Below are positions 59,585 to 64,000 of a DNA stretch of 64,000 nt, one piece after another. The position numbers and the translations under genes were made by a program. The stretch's first letter is position 1, and every line of letters starts with the position of its first letter. The stretch is taken from the NCBI GenBank assembly GCA_013099195.1, contig CP039999.1, positions 620,001 through 684,000 on the forward strand, given 5' to 3'. Source of the DNA: Candidatus Saccharibacteria bacterium oral taxon 488 (GTDB lineage: Bacteria; Patescibacteriota; Saccharimonadia; Saccharimonadales; Saccharimonadaceae). The notes under the pieces were generated by a model. The model did no database searches. It saw only the letters and a list, made by a program, of their open reading frames with translations, and had not been told where the DNA came from.

Positions 59585-61366
59585 TTATTGCTCCCTTGTT
59601 GCTCTCAAAACTTCCTCTAGCGTTGTCACGCCACGCAGCGACTTAACGAAACCATCTGTCTGCATCGTTACCATTCCTTCAGTAATCGCCTGCTGCTGAA
59701 TCTCATTACTGGTGGCATTGGCGGTGATCATCTTTTGGATTGGAATCGAAATACCGAGAACCTCGTAGATACCGACGCGCCCCTTGAAGCCATTATGGCC
59801 GCACTCGTCACAGCCCTCGGGACTTGGTCGCCATAAATATTGAATCGTCACGTCAGTTGAGCCGAGCGGTGTATTGCCGCCGATCTTATCAGCTGCTGCC
59901 TGCTGCTCCAGTGCGTGCAGTCGCTGCATCGAGCCCTGCTTGAGATTAAACATCTGAACGATGTAGGCGAGCTCCCCAGCGTCCGGCACATACTGCTGAC
60001 GACAATGCATACACAGCCGCCGCACCAAGCGCTGGCCGATCACCGCCTTGACCGTCGAAGCGATCAAGAACGGTTCAATTCCCATGTCCAATAGACGCGG
60101 CAAACAAGTCGCGGCGTTATTGGTGTGGAGCGTTGAGAACACCAAGTGCCCAGTCAGCGCTGCCTGCACACCGAGGTTGGCGGTCTCACCGTCACGAATC
60201 TCACCAACCATGATGATGTTCGGGTCTTGGCGGAGCAGTGCGCGCAGTCCTGAAGCGAAGGTCATGCCGGCTTTCGAATTAGTCTGGGTTTGGTTGACCC
60301 CGGGGATCTTGTATTCAACCGGATCTTCAATGGTTGAGATATTCACATCTGGCGTATTAAGTTCTGATAGCACACTAAACAAGCTAGTCGACTTTCCCGA
60401 ACCAGTTGGCCCGGTCACCAAGATCATACCATTTGGTTGTGCCATGGCGTCCTTGAGCGTACTCAGCGACAACCCCCAGTAGCCGAGGCTATCCAGGGCA
60501 ACCGCCTGATTGGACTCGTCCAAAATACGCATGACGATCTTCTCGCCATCAGCGATTGGCAGCGTCGACACACGCAGCGCGTACTGCTTACCCGAAACCT
60601 TGATCTTGAAGCGACCGTCTTGCGGCACGCGGCGTTCGTCAATTTTCAAATTTGACAAAATCTTGATACGACTAACCAGCGCACCCTGAACATTGCGCGG
60701 CAATTTATTCACTTCCTTGAGCACACCATCAATTCGGTAACGCACCTGGACGAAATCCTCACGGGGCTCAATGTGGATGTCCGAGGCGCCCGATTTGATA
60801 GCATATTCCAGCAGCAAGTTAACCGTCTGGGCGATCGGCGAATTCTCGGAAATCTCCTCCTCAGAGACGTTTTGTGAATCTGACTCAGCACCGCTCTGAA
60901 TTGACACCACCTCGTCTAACTCATCGGTAATATTACCGCGATAATTTTCCAGGCAATCAAGAATGTTATTTTTTGTCGCCAGGAATACCTTGATGTTGTA
61001 GCCAATCTCTTTCTGGATGAAGTTCAGCGCCTGCACATCGTCGGGATCTTCCATCGCCAGGCTCAAGACGCCGTTATCATCAACCGCAAACAACACAACA
61101 TTATACTGGCGAGCGATGTGCTCGGGGATGCGCTTGAGGACATCGTCAGGGATATCCTTTGGCTCGATGGTCACAAATGGCACATTGATATATTCACCAA
61201 TCTTTTGCCCGAGCTGTACCTCGCTCAAGACCTTGCGCTCCAAGATAATCGTCTGCAATGAATGGTGCGTGCGTTCCGCCTCCATCTTCAATTCAGCCAG
61301 CCGTGACTCAGAAATTACCTCACCCTGGCGCAAAATCTTCTCAATACTACTGTCAGAAATGCGCAT
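59585..61366 (-). CDS. pilB: Type IV pilus extension ATPase PilB
   Basis: The 593-residue hexameric ATPase powers pilus extension. An N-terminal MshE-type domain (about 1-150) precedes the ATPase with ASDIHIEP, Walker A GPTGSGKST, Asp box TIEDPVE, Walker B IIMVGEIRDGETA and His box GHLVFSTLHTNNA. The tetracysteine zinc site is present (CMHC ... CDEC). TATACT (61389-61384) and an AAGGG site lie upstream of the ATG. It leads the operon pilB-pilC-pilM-pilN-pilO. No pilT or prepilin peptidase gene is in the window. Confidence 0.96.
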   Translation of the reverse strand: MRISDSSIEKILRQGEVISESRLAELKMEAERTHHSLQTIILERKVLSEVQLGQKIGEYINVPFVTIEPKDIPDDVLKRIPEHIARQYNVVLFAVDDNGVLSLAMEDPDDVQALNFIQKEIGYNIKVFLATKNNILDCLENYRGNITDELDEVVSIQSGAESDSQNVSEEEISENSPIAQTVNLLLEYAIKSGASDIHIEPREDFVQVRYRIDGVLKEVNKLPRNVQGALVSRIKILSNLKIDERRVPQDGRFKIKVSGKQYALRVSTLPIADGEKIVMRILDESNQAVALDSLGYWGLSLSTLKDAMAQPNGMILVTGPTGSGKSTSLFSVLSELNTPDVNISTIEDPVEYKIPGVNQTQTNSKAGMTFASGLRALLRQDPNIIMVGEIRDGETANLGVQAALTGHLVFSTLHTNNAATCLPRLLDMGIEPFLIASTVKAVIGQRLVRRLCMHCRQQYVPDAGELAYIVQMFNLKQGSMQRLHALEQQAAADKIGGNTPLGSTDVTIQYLWRPSPEGCDECGHNGFKGRVGIYEVLGISIPIQKMITANATSNEIQQQAITEGMVTMQTDGFVKSLRGVTTLEEVLRATREQ

Positions 61367-61421
61367 AATTACCCTTATGCTTGAGTATAGCGCATATCGC
61401 ATGGGAGTTCAATGAGAAATA

Positions 61422-61763
61422 TTAGCGATTATCACCCTGCCCATGCAGCCGTTGGCGGGCTTGGCGGCTGGCGAGCTTTTGGTTATTCATCTGGGCAACT
61501 TCCTCGAGGCTAGAACCGAGTAGGTGCGCCACCGCATTAACATACCACAGCACGTCGCCTAATTCTTTGAGAATTTCTGTGCGGTCATCGTCTGTCAACA
61601 CACCCTGCTTATCGCGAACCAGCTTTTTGAACTTTTCAGCCACTTCGCCCGACTCACCAACCAGTCCAAGCACTTGTGCCATCAGTCGCGCATCAACATC
61701 CCCATATTCATGCGTACCAATTAGTGTCGCGATAGCCTTCTTGGCATACTCATCAATTGTCAT
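61422..61763 (-). CDS. MazG-like nucleotide pyrophosphohydrolase
   Basis: The 113-residue all-alpha protein has the MazG metal-binding pattern ESGEVAEKFKKL followed by ELGDVLWYV (EExxE...ExxD type). These enzymes hydrolyse (d)NTPs to monophosphates and limit misuse of abnormal nucleotides. AAAGGAG lies six bases before the ATG at 61763. The gene overlaps the wHTH-Nudix gene upstream by 11 bases, which suggests a joint role in nucleotide control. Confidence 0.85.
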   Translation of the reverse strand: MTIDEYAKKAIATLIGTHEYGDVDARLMAQVLGLVGESGEVAEKFKKLVRDKQGVLTDDDRTEILKELGDVLWYVNAVAHLLGSSLEEVAQMNNQKLASRQARQRLHGQGDNR

Positions 61764-62457
61764 AGTTTCTCCTTTCAATTACCTCATTTAATTCTGCCAC
61801 AAATTCCTCAAAAAAGAACGGGTCCCGAAAGAATGTCCGCGCTACGATTTGCTCAACCGCTGGCGCCAGGTCATACTCCGCCAAGCGATGCGGACGAGCC
61901 CACACGAGTTCTTCGCTCGCCACGACTTCATCGGTCTCACCATAAAATACGTGCGCCAGTGTCGACGATAATATCTCCCCCTCAATCAGGACGCGAATAT
62001 AACAATCACCTGCATGGGTTAGCAGCAGCTTATCCACCGCCAATTTCTCGCGCGCCTCCCGCTGAGCAGCAGCCGATACCGACTCGTCATCAATGTGTAG
62101 CTTGCCATAGGGCAGTGTCCAGGTGTCGACATGCGGCTGCTTAGTGCGCCGCTGGAGCAGCACATCGCCATTGGTATTTTGGATGACAATCATAGTAATA
62201 ATTTTTGGTTGAGTACGAATTTTGAGTGATTTAATACTCACTCTATCGACATACGATAGCCCTTCCCGCCCAAGGCAATATCCATCATCCGTTTTGATGA
62301 CGAATCCTCGCTTCTTCAATATATTTAAGTGGTAGGTATAGAGATTGGTATCCACTTTTGGCGGCCGCATATCCCGAAACCGTGCATATTTCATATGCAT
62401 CAATACGCCAAGAATATGCTTTTGAATGTAATGTTCGGGAATAAATTGGTCAATCAT
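61753..62457 (-). CDS. Winged-helix plus Nudix fusion with a degenerate Nudix box
   Basis: Residues about 1-75 form a winged helix (HILGVLMHMKYARFRDM, then YHLNILKKRGFV) and residues about 80-190 a Nudix fold. The box is altered: GKLHIDDESVSAAAQREARE then KLAV, with an extra residue after Gly, Lys in place of the second catalytic Glu and Ala in place of Gly. Hydrolysis is therefore doubtful and ligand sensing is more likely. It is a paralogue of the intact fusion at 8166. TATAAT (62474-62469) lies 11 bases before the ATG, so the leader is about 4 bases. Confidence 0.8.
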   Translation of the reverse strand: MIDQFIPEHYIQKHILGVLMHMKYARFRDMRPPKVDTNLYTYHLNILKKRGFVIKTDDGYCLGREGLSYVDRVSIKSLKIRTQPKIITMIVIQNTNGDVLLQRRTKQPHVDTWTLPYGKLHIDDESVSAAAQREAREKLAVDKLLLTHAGDCYIRVLIEGEILSSTLAHVFYGETDEVVASEELVWARPHRLAEYDLAPAVEQIVARTFFRDPFFFEEFVAELNEVIERRNYDN

Positions 62458-62547
62458 AGTTGAGTCAAATTATACTTGCTATTCATACAAGTAATTCTAC
62501 ACTACAATCACTGGTGTCATCAACTCATACAATAAGGAGCGGCATCT

Positions 62548-63699
62548 ATGTCAATCGAATCACTTATCCACACATCTGAATTTGAAGGGAGATTACCCGT
62601 GGAAACTGAGCGCAAATTCATAGCTATCTTCCCAGAAAAACTTACCGAACTTCGCGAAGAAGCTGAGCCGATTGAGCAGTTTTATCTGTCACACCCAGAC
62701 GAACCATTCAGCCTACGCCTCCGCTCAACCTTAAATCGTGATACCGGCGAGCTACAGTACGAAGCAACTCTCAAAGACAACGGTATCCAGAGCAATGATG
62801 GCTTGCGTCAACTAGAGGTGACGACTGAGATTAGCCCCGAGTTATACGAATACTACTGCAGCGGCGAAACGCCGATTATCCGCAAACTACGTGCTGAACC
62901 GCTGCCGGGTGTTGTCATTGATTTTTTCGAAAACGACGGCCTAGTGCAAGCTGAATTAGAAGATGATGGATCATTACAAGAATTCATCGACCAGTTTGGT
63001 AATACCTTCATGGAAGTAACCGGTGGAGCAACGGCTACCGGCGAGTGGCAGGCGCACTACAACTTCCGGCGGGAACATGAAGGCCGAGAAGCGCTGTCGG
63101 TTCAGCCGGAGCTTGATATCAATGATATCGTTTCTGATATTCTCACCTCTACCGTAGACTCTCCGCACGTCATCCATATCGCCGGCCGTAGTGGCTCCGG
63201 TAAATCAACCATCGTTAGACAGCTCCGCGAACGGCTGGATGAGCTCAACATTAATTCAATTACCATGTCGACTGATGACTACCACCGCGGTGCGACCTAC
63301 CTCTATTATTATAACAACCGTCAGGAATGGCAGCACTGGGATGACCCGTTTGTATACGACACCGAAACGATGGCCATCGACCTACAAAACCTTATTAATG
63401 ATAAGGAGATATACCACCGCCACATGAATTGGCAAACTGCAGAGCCCTATATAGCGGGTACGCTTAGCCCAGCAGAAGTAATCATCATTGAGGGGATCTA
63501 CGCCAAATCACCTGATATTATCACCGATAATAGCCTCGTCTACGAAATACCAACCCCAATCGCCACCTGTATTGGTCGGCGTATTCTGCGCGACCTTAAC
63601 GAACGCCCGCAATTTTGCGACCCCTCGGAAAATCTACTCTATTTATTGAGTGAGGCCGAGCCAGCATATCGTGCTCAACAGCAACCAACCAATGCCTGA
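62548..63699 (+). CDS. CYTH (triphosphate-tunnel) domain fused to a uridine kinase-like domain
   Basis: Residues about 1-170 form a CYTH domain with the ExExK metal signature (VETERKFI), FSLRLRS, and a C-terminal acidic strand (VQAELEDDGS). Residues about 205-383 form a P-loop kinase with Walker A GRSGSGKST, the DDYHRG loop typical of uridine kinase/phosphoribulokinase, and EGIYAKSPD. The CYTH part may hydrolyse or sense a triphosphate and the kinase may phosphorylate a nucleoside. Plants join the same two domains in the opposite order. AAGGAG upstream sets the start. Confidence 0.83.
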   Translation: MSIESLIHTSEFEGRLPVETERKFIAIFPEKLTELREEAEPIEQFYLSHPDEPFSLRLRSTLNRDTGELQYEATLKDNGIQSNDGLRQLEVTTEISPELYEYYCSGETPIIRKLRAEPLPGVVIDFFENDGLVQAELEDDGSLQEFIDQFGNTFMEVTGGATATGEWQAHYNFRREHEGREALSVQPELDINDIVSDILTSTVDSPHVIHIAGRSGSGKSTIVRQLRERLDELNINSITMSTDDYHRGATYLYYYNNRQEWQHWDDPFVYDTETMAIDLQNLINDKEIYHRHMNWQTAEPYIAGTLSPAEVIIIEGIYAKSPDIITDNSLVYEIPTPIATCIGRRILRDLNERPQFCDPSENLLYLLSEAEPAYRAQQQPTNA

Positions 63700-63726
63700 G
63701 GGGATGAGGACTCACTTTGGCTTTCA

Positions 63727-64000
63727 TTAACCCGATGGGACTGCTCGCACAAACCCAATCGCCTTCCCCTCGCCAACCCACCGCTGCTCGTAGGTTGTCA
63801 TGATCCGGGCATCGCTCTCCTCATCAAGTCGCTCCGATTCGTGCAGATCAAACGTTAGCTCCCGAAGCTGCCAGCCAGCCACCACCAGCTGCTCCAAGCT
63901 CCAGCAGAAAAAGCTGTGATCATCATGCTTGAGCAGTAGCTCACTCCTCTCATCAAGCAACTTTGCGTACTGTGTTAGAAAATGTTGATGCGTCAAGCGT
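63727..64000 (-). CDS. trmB: Probable tRNA (guanine-N7)-methyltransferase, C-terminal fragment
   Basis: About 90 residues are visible and the frame is open to the window edge, so the gene probably continues outside. The end (ARIMTTYEQRWVGEGKAIGFVRAV) matches the TrmB C-terminal TxYE..f...G.pI pattern, and the preceding LRELTFDLHESER fits the region before it. The enzyme makes m7G46 in tRNA. The assignment rests on this short segment, so it is tentative. It converges with the CYTH-kinase gene. Confidence 0.6.
   Translation of the reverse strand, partial: RLTHQHFLTQYAKLLDERSELLLKHDDHSFFCWSLEQLVVAGWQLRELTFDLHESERLDEESDARIMTTYEQRWVGEGKAIGFVRAVPSG

Overview
The window looks like a reduced, compact genome of the Patescibacteria/CPR group, most likely Candidatus Saccharibacteria (TM7). 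This is an inference from gene content: a Gram-positive-type envelope (MurA, MurB, MurT/GatD, an LPRTG surface protein, a LysM-CHAP hydrolase), a Saccharibacteria-like type IV pilus locus, few biosynthetic genes, very short intergenic spaces and many small lineage-specific membrane proteins. TGA is used as an ordinary stop (for example the branching-enzyme gene ends in TGA), so this is not one of the TGA-recoding CPR lineages.

Layout. 0-12 kb: EF-Tu edge, a small membrane protein, glmS, tgt, a glycogen-branching enzyme, a uracil-DNA-glycosylase-like protein, a self-regulated MarR-like regulator, a broken HD-domain gene, a wHTH-Nudix/deoxyribosyltransferase-like pair, def, an ABC exporter and a DedA protein. 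12-25 kb: uvrA, a decaying PadR/ABC/permease operon, a PanE-like reductase with exonuclease I, obg, a LysM-CHAP hydrolase and a frameshifted membrane protein. 25-35 kb: an LPRTG surface protein, a 7TM sensor kinase with a CheY-like regulator nearby, folD, four tRNAs, an alpha-glucan phosphorylase and an HTH-MurA fusion. 35-41 kb: glyA, two convergent type IV pilin genes that share a perfect 104-bp inverted repeat, three minor pilins, murB and two Arg tRNAs. 41-47.6 kb: an unknown 464-residue protein, a membrane-anchored double-AAA+ Clp-like ATPase and murT-gatD. 47.6-51.5 kb: an accessory zone of unknown small proteins, a likely structured RNA, tRNA-Pro, a frameshifted CPBP protease and remnants. 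51.5-64 kb: gpmA, Nudix, rny, tsaB/tsaE, the pilus operon pilB-C-M-N-O, MazG-like with a second wHTH-Nudix, a CYTH-uridine kinase fusion and the end of trmB.

How the genes work together. Type IV pilus assembly genes and five prepilin genes lie within 25 kb of each other. Peptidoglycan functions recur (glmS, murA, murB, murT/gatD, LysM-CHAP). Several proteins handle or sense nucleotides (two wHTH-Nudix, MazG, Nudix, CYTH-uridine kinase, HD), which fits an organism that salvages nucleotides. The two alpha-glucan enzymes suggest glucan storage or use.

Three signals stand out. (1) The pilin pair is arranged so that inversion between the repeats would exchange the variable C-terminal halves between two promoters. 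(2) The HTH-MurA fusion has a palindrome inside its own promoter, shared with divergent glyA. (3) In about twenty genes a -10 hexamer sits exactly 6-7 bases before the start codon, which implies leaderless mRNA as a major initiation mode. At least six genes are interrupted by indels, so either several accessory functions are decaying or the assembly has residual errors.
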